From Methanosarcinales archaeon (GTDB lineage: Archaea; Halobacteriota; Syntropharchaeia; Alkanophagales; Methanospirareceae): a DNA stretch of 42,358 nucleotides. Position numbers and translations under genes: made by a program. A model generated the notes under the pieces. It saw only the letters and a program-made list of their open reading frames with translations, was not told the origin of the DNA and did no database searches. The stretch spans positions 33,145 through 75,502 of the forward strand of contig JAODGH010000021.1 of NCBI GenBank assembly GCA_025464325.1. The letters are read 5' to 3'. Positions 25,015-33,426 of the stretch are shown here, piece after piece (within the stretch, counting starts at the first letter, position 1; each line of letters begins with the position of its first letter).

Positions 25015-27296
25015 TCACCGTATTCCGTACTCACCACCTCGCGAATATGCTCGGCTGTCTTCTCACCCACATGATCCACCTCCATCAATTCCTCCTTCGT
25101 GGCTGATACCAGTCGTTCTATCGTTTTGAACCTGCGTAGCAGATTCCTCGTTGTTACAATACCGATATTAGAGAGCGAAGATATGAAATACTCCTGCTGC
25201 GCCTTCAATGACGCCGTTGGCTTCTTACCATGGGGGTTCACCTCACGTGGAGTGGATATCTGCTCCCGTTTCGCTATCATGTATATAAGAGAGGCTGTAT
25301 CTGCCTCATCACGTGTCTGTAATATCGGTACCGAGTAATCGATAGCGATAGTAGCCATCACTGCTCTTACCACGTTTGGGTGTACGTCGCGGTTACCATA
25401 GAGCGAATCGCCCTCAATGATCAATAACGGCTTCTCATATTCGTCTTTCAGCCGTTTTATCTGTTCTAACAGGTTTCGTCTCCTGTTAACTAACGACTCA
25501 AGGAAATCAGACGTGGTCTTGCGCTCTATGCAAACACGATCCGATACAACGTAATCTCCGACCTCTAAATTCTTCAATTTCAGGCATACGCCCGCCTTCT
25601 CCAGAAAACGTATTACACCGGACCTCGTCTCCCGCGTATCTGCGAATATTTTCAGTTTCGGTATCTCTGTTAGCGTTGGCTGTGTACTATTGTCTGTGCC
25701 TTTATTATTATTCGTCTCACTACTTATCTCATCCAGCTCCATCGTCTGTAGCTCGTTTATCCTCCTTCGCATCTCTCGTTCCTTGCTACGACTGAGCCAG
25801 TAATACGCTTCGTCCCTCGTTCCCTTCGCAATTAACACGATTATTTTACCGACTTTTTTACGTGCTGTACGCCCTTTACGCTGTATACTCCTTATAGCGG
25901 AAGGTATGGGCTCGTAGAATATCACCACATCGGTTGCCGGTATATCAAGCCCTTCCTCTGCGACTGAAGTGGCAATAAGTACGTTATAAAACCCCTCTTT
26001 GAACTTATTCACGATCTCCACCTGCTCTTTCTGCTTTAATCCACGATCGTCCGCTTTTGACGCCTGTCCAACGAATTTGACCGCTTTTATGGGCGTGTTA
26101 TCAATGCTGGAAAGCGAATTTAATATCATCTCCGCCGTGTCACGGTAATTCGTGAACACAATTATCCTCTGGTTGGGTCTTGCCTGTATCTCTTCTTTCA
26201 ATATCTGTATCAGAGCCGAAAGCTTGGGATGCTCACCTTTGTATGATGATACCGCTCTCATCACATCCAGGAACTTACCATCCTTGAGCAGTCGTTTTGA
26301 TGCTTTACTGCCGTTCTTTGAAAGTGCTTCGTTCCTCAGCCGATCTAAATATCGTCGCAATGCGAATACACCCTCTGTTTCTACCAGTTCTATCGCGTGT
26401 TTCAACTTCAGCACCTCAGCCAGGAGCGATAATGCTTTATAGAGATCCGCATGTTTCTGGTTCTGCAGTTGCGCCTCAATCATCCTCCTCAATTCCAGTA
26501 TCTCGGTCTTTGTTATCTCCCTGCTACGTTTCCTTCTTATGAACCCCAAATGTCTCAATTCCGCCATTCGCTCCTCTAATACACCCTCCAGCATCTTCTT
26601 CAGCTCTTTCAGCTCTGCCGGCACCTCCACCGCACGCCATTCAAAATCTTTCCGGTACACATAGGGTGCGACATCGGGATCGTATTCTGTTCGGCTCTCC
26701 ACACGTTTAACCCCGAGCGAGTTGCAGATCTCCATTATCTTCTCCTTCTCGCTACCCGGGGAGGCGGTCATACCCAGCACCAGTGGCTGTTTCGCCTGTT
26801 CCGCATATTTCTCCGCGATATACACGTATGAATAGTTACCGACCGCACGATGGCACTCATCGAATATAAGCAGCGCGACATCACGGAGATTAATCCTGTG
26901 GCTCAACAGGTCGTTCTCTATTATCTGCGGTGTGCAGACCACGATCCTGGCTTCCTGCCATAGTTTCTGCCGCTTATCCGGCAGTACTGTACCGGTAAAT
27001 GTCTGTATAAGTACGGGATCGAGTTTCAAGACCGATTTTAAAAAAGCCGAATGCTGCTCCACCAGCGGTCTGGTAGGAGCGAGGAACAGTATCTTACCTC
27101 TCGGTAACCTATCAAGTATAACGAGTAGTGCGATCGTGGTTTTGCCCAGCCCCGTTGGCAGTACAACCATAAGCGACTCCTTCTTCGCCGCTTCGGCTAT
27201 CGCAATCTGGTAGTTCCGGCGTTCTATCGTTCCCTCCTTTAATAATGGATGAGAGATGAATCGTGGGTTATTTCGCATGCAATTAAAGGTTATCAT
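25011..27296 (-). CDS. hef: Hef: archaeal fork helicase-nuclease (XPF/FANCM-like)
   Basis: Hef processes stalled replication forks and branched DNA. The 761-residue protein has the full archaeal layout. An SF2 helicase has Walker A PTGLGKT (47-53), DECH (146-149), TAS (177-179) and motif VI QRKGRTARK (472-480). A linker follows at about 505-545. An ERCC4 nuclease has Asp553 (FADTRE) and ERKTTSDF (591-598), and a C-terminal HhH pair (about 705-760) is present. The first ATG is used here; a second one (MRNNPRF) lies six codons later. It is coupled at its 3' end to the GXGXG gene and is divergent from a GNAT gene. Confidence 0.96.
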   Translation of the reverse strand: MITFNCMRNNPRFISHPLLKEGTIERRNYQIAIAEAAKKESLMVVLPTGLGKTTIALLVILDRLPRGKILFLAPTRPLVEQHSAFLKSVLKLDPVLIQTFTGTVLPDKRQKLWQEARIVVCTPQIIENDLLSHRINLRDVALLIFDECHRAVGNYSYVYIAEKYAEQAKQPLVLGMTASPGSEKEKIMEICNSLGVKRVESRTEYDPDVAPYVYRKDFEWRAVEVPAELKELKKMLEGVLEERMAELRHLGFIRRKRSREITKTEILELRRMIEAQLQNQKHADLYKALSLLAEVLKLKHAIELVETEGVFALRRYLDRLRNEALSKNGSKASKRLLKDGKFLDVMRAVSSYKGEHPKLSALIQILKEEIQARPNQRIIVFTNYRDTAEMILNSLSSIDNTPIKAVKFVGQASKADDRGLKQKEQVEIVNKFKEGFYNVLIATSVAEEGLDIPATDVVIFYEPIPSAIRSIQRKGRTARKKVGKIIVLIAKGTRDEAYYWLSRSKEREMRRRINELQTMELDEISSETNNNKGTDNSTQPTLTEIPKLKIFADTRETRSGVIRFLEKAGVCLKLKNLEVGDYVVSDRVCIERKTTSDFLESLVNRRRNLLEQIKRLKDEYEKPLLIIEGDSLYGNRDVHPNVVRAVMATIAIDYSVPILQTRDEADTASLIYMIAKREQISTPREVNPHGKKPTASLKAQQEYFISSLSNIGIVTTRNLLRRFKTIERLVSATKEELMEVDHVGEKTAEHIREVVSTEYGD

Positions 27297-27322
27297 TGGC
27301 GGAATTAAAATAATCTTTTAAA

Positions 27323-27331
27323 CTTTATAAG
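27323..27331 (+). promoter_or_regulatory. TATA-like box upstream of the GNAT gene
   Basis: CTTTATAAG lies about 30-38 bp before the ATG at 27361 in the short divergent spacer between hef and the acetyltransferase. The spacing would place the transcript start at or close to the ATG, giving a leaderless or very short-leader mRNA. Confidence 0.4.
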
Positions 27332-27360
27332 AATTAAATGTAACATTAATCCGTAGAGCC

Positions 27361-27882
27361 ATGAGCATCTGTTCTCTGAATGACACGTATACTGGCGAGA
27401 AACGTCGTGCAATAAAACTTGGTAAGGAGGATGCGAAAGACATCGCCGAACTTTACAGGGAGGTCTGGCTGAAGGCGTACGAGTATCCCGAGGAATGGCG
27501 TAAAAAACGTGCGATAAGCGAGGCAGAGGTGAAGAAAGAGATGGATTCCGGCTATTATTTCTTCGGTGTTCGTATAGACGGCAGACTTGTGGGTGTGTAT
27601 AAAGCTTCGATAACAGAACGTGGCTGTTTTGGTGAGCATCAAGCAGTTCTGCCTGAATATCGGGATCAGGGCGTCGCTTCTGCAATGTATGAACAGTTCT
27701 ATGAATTCGCTAAGGCGAATAAATGCAGGGTGAATTACGTCAACATTCTGCTGGGTAGTGAGGCATGCGAACGAGCGATGAAGAAGTTCAACTTCTATAA
27801 GGTTGGTGAGCCATGGGAGCAGAGTAAGGGCATGTGGGTCCAGACCTACGAGCGTAAGGTGGACTATTCAGACGAAGAATAA
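27361..27882 (+). CDS. GNAT-family N-acetyltransferase
   Basis: A 173-residue acetyl-CoA-dependent acetyltransferase. The acetyl-CoA loop is in VLPEYRDQGVASAMYEQFYEFA (Q/RxxGxG/A type, about residues 98-119), preceded by the GVRIDGRLVGVYKASI strand pair. The substrate is unknown. It is transcribed away from hef and converges with the YcaO gene, leaving a 3-bp gap. The ATG is preceded by AT-rich sequence with a TATA-like box but no Shine-Dalgarno. Confidence 0.82.
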   Translation: MSICSLNDTYTGEKRRAIKLGKEDAKDIAELYREVWLKAYEYPEEWRKKRAISEAEVKKEMDSGYYFFGVRIDGRLVGVYKASITERGCFGEHQAVLPEYRDQGVASAMYEQFYEFAKANKCRVNYVNILLGSEACERAMKKFNFYKVGEPWEQSKGMWVQTYERKVDYSDEE

Positions 27883-27885
27883 CTC

Positions 27886-29061
27886 TTAGCGATATCTATA
27901 CCCCAATCTTTCAGGATTACGTGCGTAAACCTCGAACCCAGGTATTATAACCCTCACCACGGGTATTCCCAGCTCTTCTCGCGTCAGGTTCACCACTATA
28001 ACCCGTCTCCCTATATCACGCAGATGATCAAGTGTTATTCGTATATCGCCGTCTATCGTATCGGTTGCGAACGCCGGAAGCTCACTCAGTCTCACATCGT
28101 CTGACACGTCCATGAACCAGTGCCGGGTCATTCTCTTCATTGTCTCGTAATCTACAGGTGCACCCTTACCGCCTTTTGCTATCTGCATGAGTCGGGACTG
28201 CACAGCTTCGGTTATAGCCCTTATAGCCGCGATCCTCGGGTCTGTATGCGTACCGGCGCCATATACGAGTAAATTAGGATCCCTTTCCGGACTATCAAGT
28301 GCCAGAGCGACGGTGGTAAGTCCCACATCGGTCGGGATATACCAGAAATGTGTCTCAATCCCACAGGTCTGGAAACGCTCCTTGAGCTCGTATATCAGAC
28401 CATCGTCCTCCACTATCTCTATCTTCCTGCCCGCATCCTTCTTTATCTCCACATAACTCAATGCATCACGCTCTATCACTTCCATCATGCCATGAAAAAT
28501 CGCCTCCTCTATGTTGTTACCCGATGCAATACCATTACTATCGCTCCTGAAGAGTCGTTCGCCCCTTGACGTGTTATAAGGGTGAAAGACGGCATTCGCG
28601 GGTACCAGAACATTCTCCTCGTTTATCAGGTCATAGCCCTCACACCACTCTATTCTGGTATCCGGCGTTACTCTTGAGACTGCACTCAGTATGAGTGAAG
28701 AGGGTTCCAGTTTCTTCGTGCGGTCTCCCTCATTATACGCCTCGAATCTGAACTTAGCGCGGTCTTCTTCTCTGAGCTCTGCGGAATAACGCTCTATTGC
28801 TTCCATGAGCACCGACACTTTAGCCTGGACCGCGGTTAGACCCTTACCTGTATGGACAGATACCGCGCCCGGCTTCGCATCCGGTCTATACGCCGAAAAT
28901 ATGGGTATATTCAGCCTGTCCCCATCCGTTATATTCTCGAGCGTTGTTATACCCACCCGGTCCGAGAGCTTTTCCACACGCTGCAGTGTCTCTTCCGGTG
29001 GCATTGCGCGATGGCTATCAAAGAAATACTTCTTCGGCGTATACCCGAGCTTTATCTCCAT
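27886..29061 (-). CDS. ycaO: YcaO-type McrA-glycine thioamidation protein (methanogenesis marker 1)
   Basis: YcaO of methanogens activates a peptide backbone with ATP to turn a glycine of McrA into thioglycine, usually with TfuA. From the ATG at 29061 (MEIKLGYTPKKYFF) the protein has 391 residues, the normal marker-1 length. GGTGAT lies about 8 bp upstream. The frame is open further to 29241, but that part is hydrophobic low-complexity sequence overlapping the opposite gene. YcaO landmarks include QAKVSVLMEAIERYSAE, SDSNGIASGNNIEEAIFHGMMEVIERDA (ATP-binding Glu residues; quoted in two overlapping stretches) and AIRAITEAVQSR. No tfuA is seen in the window. It lies 0.6 kb from mcrC and atwA genes. 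Confidence 0.9.
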   Translation of the reverse strand: MEIKLGYTPKKYFFDSHRAMPPEETLQRVEKLSDRVGITTLENITDGDRLNIPIFSAYRPDAKPGAVSVHTGKGLTAVQAKVSVLMEAIERYSAELREEDRAKFRFEAYNEGDRTKKLEPSSLILSAVSRVTPDTRIEWCEGYDLINEENVLVPANAVFHPYNTSRGERLFRSDSNGIASGNNIEEAIFHGMMEVIERDALSYVEIKKDAGRKIEIVEDDGLIYELKERFQTCGIETHFWYIPTDVGLTTVALALDSPERDPNLLVYGAGTHTDPRIAAIRAITEAVQSRLMQIAKGGKGAPVDYETMKRMTRHWFMDVSDDVRLSELPAFATDTIDGDIRITLDHLRDIGRRVIVVNLTREELGIPVVRVIIPGFEVYARNPERLGYRYR

Positions 29062-29073
29062 CTTTTCATCACC

Positions 29074-29081
29074 TTTTATAT
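29074..29081 (+). promoter_or_regulatory. TATA box for the zinc-ribbon gene
   Basis: TTTATATA lies in the divergent spacer between ycaO and the zinc-ribbon gene. It is 36-43 bp before the ATG at 29117, which supports that start over the upstream ATG at 29090, because the transcript would begin near 29105. Confidence 0.4.
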
Positions 29082-29116
29082 ACCAGTAAATGGTTATTAG
29101 TAGTACAGATAGAAAA

Positions 29117-29362
29117 ATGCCTGAAAGAGAAGAAACGGCAGAAGAAAGAAGCCGAAGGTGGATAGCGCGTGAAGCTGCGAAGGCAGACAAGGAGGAAGGT
29201 GGCAGGAAAGCGAAGAAGATGCGCTGTTCGAAATGTGGCAAAGAGGTGGATGAATATCTGGAGATAGCCGGGCGTGTGCTCTGTCTGGACTGCTATGCCG
29301 AAGAAGAAGCTGATGAGATGGGCGCTCTTGACATGCCCGGCGAAGCCGGTGGAGGTGGGTAA
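29117..29362 (+). CDS. Small zinc-ribbon protein
   Basis: An 81-residue protein with a very charged N-terminal helix (MPEREETAEERSRRW) and a C-x2-C...C-x2-C zinc ribbon (RCSKCGKEV then LCLDCYAEE), ending in an acidic and glycine-rich tail. The domain could bind a nucleic acid or protein partner. An alternative start at 29090 adds nine residues. It is followed after 9 bp by another small gene on the same strand, and both lie inside the MCR maturation region, divergent from ycaO. No named family is recognised. Confidence 0.7.
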   Translation: MPEREETAEERSRRWIAREAAKADKEEGGRKAKKMRCSKCGKEVDEYLEIAGRVLCLDCYAEEEADEMGALDMPGEAGGGG

Positions 29363-29371
29363 AGTTTAAAA

Positions 29372-29674
29372 ATGGAAAGGAAGAAATACGCATTACCCAT
29401 TCCTCGTGCTATAACTACCGGTATAATATTTGAAGCGGCGGAGAAGTTCGGGTTGGAGGTGGATCAGGAGAAAGCCTCGCCTGATGAGGCTTTTGATCCT
29501 CACACCGGTTTACCCGTCAAGGACTATGTACCACGTATTGTGCTGATTGGTGATTCACCTGAGAAGTTGTTGGCTGCCAAGGAATACATTTATAAGAAGC
29601 ATGAGGAATGGATATCGCATTTAGAAGAGTGGCGTACTAAACGTCGTGAGCAGATACTGGGTAAATACAGGTAA
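29372..29674 (+). CDS. Small conserved-looking protein of unknown function
   Basis: A 100-residue soluble protein (opening MERKKYALPIPRAITTGIIF), likely alpha/beta, with no motif I recognise and no cysteines. The mid part PRIVLIGDSPEKLLAAKEYI resembles a short Rossmann-like strand-helix unit. It starts 9 bp after the zinc-ribbon stop and ends 2 bp before the convergent methyltransferase stop. The tight spacing argues that it is a real gene co-transcribed with the zinc-ribbon gene. Its location among MCR maturation genes makes it a candidate partner there (inference only). Confidence 0.65.
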   Translation: MERKKYALPIPRAITTGIIFEAAEKFGLEVDQEKASPDEAFDPHTGLPVKDYVPRIVLIGDSPEKLLAAKEYIYKKHEEWISHLEEWRTKRREQILGKYR

Positions 29675-29675
29675 A

Positions 29676-30572
29676 TCAAATCTTCAATCTGCCTGTATAG
29701 ACCCAGTGGTCGAAGTATCCATTACTTCTTTCGTTCTTTTTTATCTCGCTTTCAAACTCATTCTTCAATATATCACGCAGAATCATCGCCTCTTCTTCGC
29801 TCGAAACCGTGAACAGGACCTTACCGTCTGGTTTCAGTACCTTCGGCACCTCCTTTAGTACCTTCTCCCAGTTGAACAGTTCATATTGCGTCAGTTTACC
29901 CACCATGAATCCAAACGCGAAACTGAACTCCCTGCCAAAGAACGAGGATAGAAGCGAGCAATCGAGTACAATACTCCTCTCCGGCTCAAGCACACCCTCT
30001 TCCAGACCCCGACATATCTCGCATTTGTTAATATCCACGGTGATGGGCGATATCCCTATTTCATGCAGCGCAACCGTCGCCTCTCCCGCGCCACAGCCTA
30101 TCTCGATCGTATCACCGGTTACGGGTTCAACAAAGTCTTTCAGCAGCATCTTCAACGCTTCTATCCTGTCCCGCGGATAAAATCCCGGCTCTTTTATATC
30201 ACATTCACAGAACAACCGATTTACCAGCCCGAGTGAATAGAACTCCATAACGCCCGCCCGGAATGCTCTTCCATCAACCACCACTTCGCGCTCATGTTCA
30301 CCGTTAAGAGCACTTGCAATAGTGTTAAAATCCGCCTTCCGCATCGGATCAGCAATGAAATCGGTGAATACCACCCAGAACCCCAGCTCTCTGTCATTGA
30401 TCGCAATACCTATCAGTTCGCCCCCTTCATCGTATATCCGTACAAGTGCTACTATATCCTCACTCTTCACCTTGCCCATATAATCGAGCGTCTTTGCTAT
30501 CCAGCGCTGTTCCGCATAACTGCCTTCTACCAGTGTGAAATCACCAATCCCCAGCAGTTCGTTAAGCTTCAT
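29676..30572 (-). CDS. SAM-dependent methyltransferase in the MCR maturation cluster
   Basis: A 298-residue protein with an N-terminal alpha/beta region (about 1-125) and a class I methyltransferase domain whose motif I is TIEIGCGAGEA (about residues 156-166), followed by the acidic strand TVDINKCEIC. Start: the ATG at 30572 forms an ATGA overlap with the stop of the upstream gene, better than the longer frame from 30596. The target is not visible. The location next to mcrC suggests MCR or its F430 cofactor as substrate; the S-methylcysteine or other MCR methyltransferases are possible comparators. This is inference. Confidence 0.78.
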   Translation of the reverse strand: MKLNELLGIGDFTLVEGSYAEQRWIAKTLDYMGKVKSEDIVALVRIYDEGGELIGIAINDRELGFWVVFTDFIADPMRKADFNTIASALNGEHEREVVVDGRAFRAGVMEFYSLGLVNRLFCECDIKEPGFYPRDRIEALKMLLKDFVEPVTGDTIEIGCGAGEATVALHEIGISPITVDINKCEICRGLEEGVLEPERSIVLDCSLLSSFFGREFSFAFGFMVGKLTQYELFNWEKVLKEVPKVLKPDGKVLFTVSSEEEAMILRDILKNEFESEIKKNERSNGYFDHWVYTGRLKI

Positions 30573-31165
30573 GTGACCCTGTTCACACAGTACCACAGGA
30601 ATTCCCGTGACGGGAACTCGTGTATGCTCGTTACAATTATCTCGCCTGCACCGAATACAGAAGTGACCAGAATCGCATGTCCTTCTTCACTGCTCAGTAT
30701 CGTATCTACATCTTCGCCCATATCCGTGAAATAACCATCACAGATACATTCATCCTGGTCGTGCAGTATCTCCGCAGCCCTATGCGACTTCAGTGTTTTC
30801 ACCTTCACCTGCCTCATGCCTGCCACATACCTTAGTTCCACCGGCAGCCAGTCATAAGCATTACTTATATTAGAAAGCGCACCACCAACGAATAGTGTAC
30901 CACCTGCTTTCACGAACTCGGTTATAAGATCGTCTATCGCTCGCAGTTCTGGCAGTAAACGTGTATACGTCATGTTACCGAACCCCGCGGGTACGATGAC
31001 CAGCCGATATTCCTCGAGATTGGTGTGATTCACCGGCATATTCAGGACTACCGGCGGTATAACATCACAGTCAAAGCCCTGATCACGGAGATACCGCCGA
31101 TAGTCTCCAATATCCTGGTCCCACAAAACTGCTATATCAATCAAATTTGTGCTCCTCAATCTCAC
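30569..31165 (-). CDS. GATase-1/ThuA-like protein linked to mcrC
   Basis: A 198-residue protein. DIAVLWDQDIGDY, then RLVIVPAGFGNM and FVKAGGTLFVGGAL follow the strand order of the class I glutamine amidotransferase/ThuA-like flavodoxin-type fold. A nucleophile cysteine at the usual elbow is not seen; the position reads PAGFGNM. It overlaps the mcrC 3' end by 29 bp if it starts at the ATG at 31165; a TTG at 31144 would give a shorter overlap. Its stop overlaps the methyltransferase start (ATGA). The three genes are therefore one transcription unit. Function unknown. Confidence 0.65.
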   Translation of the reverse strand: MRLRSTNLIDIAVLWDQDIGDYRRYLRDQGFDCDVIPPVVLNMPVNHTNLEEYRLVIVPAGFGNMTYTRLLPELRAIDDLITEFVKAGGTLFVGGALSNISNAYDWLPVELRYVAGMRQVKVKTLKSHRAAEILHDQDECICDGYFTDMGEDVDTILSSEEGHAILVTSVFGAGEIIVTSIHEFPSREFLWYCVNRVT

Positions 31166-31751
31166 GCAGGCATTTCTTCACCTTGCTCGTTATCTCATCC
31201 AGCTTCTCCTGTGGCACACTTTCGTGCCTTACTATCCCCGTTACTATCTCAACAACCCTGCCAGGGGTTTTACCATCGTGGTATCGCGTACTTATCCCTA
31301 TATCCTCGAAATCTTTGTAATCCACCGGGCACTGACACAGCACTATTGTAGGAATCTTCACCCTCGCCAGTACGAATCGCACCTTGTATATGAAGTGCTG
31401 TTTAACATTGCCGTGATTGAGAAGAGCGAGTTTGTGCCGCCCTATTATCTCTATCTCTTTCGGCTCAAGCCCAAATGCTGCACCATGTCCACCTGCGGAG
31501 GGTGCATCGCGGGGTGTACCATCGCCCGCATTCAATATCAGCTCGCCGACATTTATGCCCCTGTCCCGCAGTTCGGTGGTTATCTCGCATACCGGCTTTG
31601 GCACATGCCTGTAACCCGGCGACATTGCAATATTTATGACATCGTTCGCTTTCGCCTTTGCGAAAGTCCCCCGCTGTGCTAAGCCGCCACCCAGCCCGAG
31701 CGCCTGACCCTTACGGCATGCTACTAACTGCGTCTCTCTTCCTACTGGCAT
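31137..31751 (-). CDS. mcrC: Methyl-coenzyme M reductase operon protein McrC
   Basis: McrC is a conserved methanogen protein found with the MCR activation complex that reduces the nickel of F430. The 204-residue protein has the diagnostic start PVGRETQLVACRKG, then LAQRGTFAKAKANDVI and AMSPGYRHVPKPVCEIT, and later CQCPVDYKDFEDIG and VVEIVTGIVRHESVPQEKL. It is not in an mcrBDGA operon here but directly downstream of two atwA genes (9-bp gap), which agrees with a role in activation. The neighbouring 198-aa and methyltransferase genes are translationally linked to it. Confidence 0.93.
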   Translation of the reverse strand: MPVGRETQLVACRKGQALGLGGGLAQRGTFAKAKANDVINIAMSPGYRHVPKPVCEITTELRDRGINVGELILNAGDGTPRDAPSAGGHGAAFGLEPKEIEIIGRHKLALLNHGNVKQHFIYKVRFVLARVKIPTIVLCQCPVDYKDFEDIGISTRYHDGKTPGRVVEIVTGIVRHESVPQEKLDEITSKVKKCLREIEEHKFD

Positions 31752-31760
31752 AGTATCGGC

Positions 31761-33356
31761 TTACCTCAGATCCTCGATCTTCACTATCTTACCATTCTGC
31801 ATGTGTGCGATCCTATCACACACCATATTGACAAAATCCCGATCGTGAGAGACAATCAGGAAGGTCATACCCAGATTCTCACGTGCTGCTCTTATCGAAT
31901 CTGCAACGTATTTCTTCGTTATTGGATCCATCGTACCGGTGGGCTCATCTAATATCGCGATTGCCGGCTCCTTCATCATTATCTGCGCGATTGCTATCCT
32001 CTGTCGTTCGCCAGCGCTGAGCTGGGTATGGTCTTTCTCCAGCACCTCTTCCGCTTCCTCTTCTGTGAACCCCACGCTTTCAAGCATGAACTTAGCTTTC
32101 ATTCGTGCCAGTTCCTCCGGTATTTTGATGCCTATGCAACTCGTGAGGTTCTCCAGCGTCGTCTTCTCCGGATACATCGTGTATTCCTGATGCAACATGG
32201 CAACGCGTGTAGCTGCCTGTTCACCGACTCCCGGCGTGGTTGCACCCCATGATATCCATACCCCCGTTTCTGCTACTCGTCCCACTTCTATCCATTTATC
32301 GCCCGCTCTTATCTTGACAGACCCACCTGTTAAGGGATCTATCTGTGCAATTATACGTGCAAGACTTGTCTTACCCGCTCCACTTTTACCCAAAAGACCG
32401 AATATCTCATTCTCGTAGATCGTAAGTGTGACATCATCCACTGCTTTTACCATCCCTCGCCAGACCGAGTAGTAATACTTCTTGCAGTGCTCGATCTTTA
32501 TCTTCGGCTCACCTATCTTTACATACTCCTCACGCTCGACCTTGCCCACCTGCTTCTCAAATTCTTCTACTATCTGCTTTGAATCACCGTATTTGACCAC
32601 TTCACCGTGGTCAAGCCAGAGCGCCTTATCAGCTAACTCTTCTATCACATAGGGCCAGTGAGACGTGACCACGAGGGTCATACCCTCACGTGTACTCTCT
32701 TTAAGCGCTTTGTGTACCAGCTTTGCGGTCTCATAATCCAGTGTACCGGTGGGTTCATCCGCCAATAGCAGCATGGGATCGAGTGCGAGCTGTCTCGCAA
32801 GCACTACTCGTTGCTTCTCACCTCCACTGAGATTCGCAGCCGGGAACGTCACACGATGCAGCATCTTCACGGCTTTCAAAAGCTCGTATGCACGTCTGAA
32901 TCGTTTCGCGGGAGGATAACCCCTGCTATCGAGCGCCTGTAACACGTTGTACATCACCGTGTCGTCACTGTACAGCCCGAAAGTACGTTGAAGCATGATA
33001 GCAACACTTTTCTTCACCTTCTTACGCTCTTCCTTGTCCTTCCAGTAATTCACTTCCTTCTGCTCAAGCTTCGCACCACATTTATCGCATGACTCACCGG
33101 CTCTGCTCGGCGACGTCACCCAACCGCACGAGGGACACATAGCCACCCTGAATATTATCTCACCAGAGGTTGGCGCGTACTCCTCACTGCCGCGTAGCAT
33201 GTGAAGTAATACCGATTTGCCGGCGCCACTCCTGCCAAGCAGCCCAAGCGGTTCACCCTCTCTTATCTCCACATTCACATTCTTCAGGACTTCTTTGCCT
33301 TCAAACGTCTTACATACATCGCGAACAATCACAAACGGCTCTTTCTCTCCACTCAT
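31761..33356 (-). CDS. atwA: MCR activation component A2 (AtwA), copy 1
   Basis: Component A2 is a double ATP-binding cassette protein needed for ATP-dependent reductive activation of MCR. This 531-residue copy has two ABC domains: Walker [10 protein letters not shown] and GKSGAGKTS, signatures [15 protein letters not shown] and [15 protein letters not shown], and Walker [11 protein letters not shown] and [11 protein letters not shown] zinc-ribbon insertion lies between Walker A and the first signature (C-x2-C in MCPSCGW, C-x2-C in CDKCG). No membrane helices. It lies 70 bp downstream of copy 2 and 9 bp upstream of mcrC. AGGAG precedes the ATG. Confidence 0.95.
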   Translation of the reverse strand: MSGEKEPFVIVRDVCKTFEGKEVLKNVNVEIREGEPLGLLGRSGAGKSVLLHMLRGSEEYAPTSGEIIFRVAMCPSCGWVTSPSRAGESCDKCGAKLEQKEVNYWKDKEERKKVKKSVAIMLQRTFGLYSDDTVMYNVLQALDSRGYPPAKRFRRAYELLKAVKMLHRVTFPAANLSGGEKQRVVLARQLALDPMLLLADEPTGTLDYETAKLVHKALKESTREGMTLVVTSHWPYVIEELADKALWLDHGEVVKYGDSKQIVEEFEKQVGKVEREEYVKIGEPKIKIEHCKKYYYSVWRGMVKAVDDVTLTIYENEIFGLLGKSGAGKTSLARIIAQIDPLTGGSVKIRAGDKWIEVGRVAETGVWISWGATTPGVGEQAATRVAMLHQEYTMYPEKTTLENLTSCIGIKIPEELARMKAKFMLESVGFTEEEAEEVLEKDHTQLSAGERQRIAIAQIMMKEPAIAILDEPTGTMDPITKKYVADSIRAARENLGMTFLIVSHDRDFVNMVCDRIAHMQNGKIVKIEDLR

Positions 33357-33426
33357 TTCCTATTTCTTCTCCTTATTTACTATTATTATTTATTATGTAC
33401 AAACAATTTACAAACGATTGTCAAAC

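Noticed and set aside
29062-29241. A 60-residue N-terminal extension of YcaO with a hydrophobic stretch that could be read as a signal anchor.
   Set aside because: The ATG at 29061 has a ribosome-binding site and gives the family's normal start. The extension overlaps the opposite zinc-ribbon gene.
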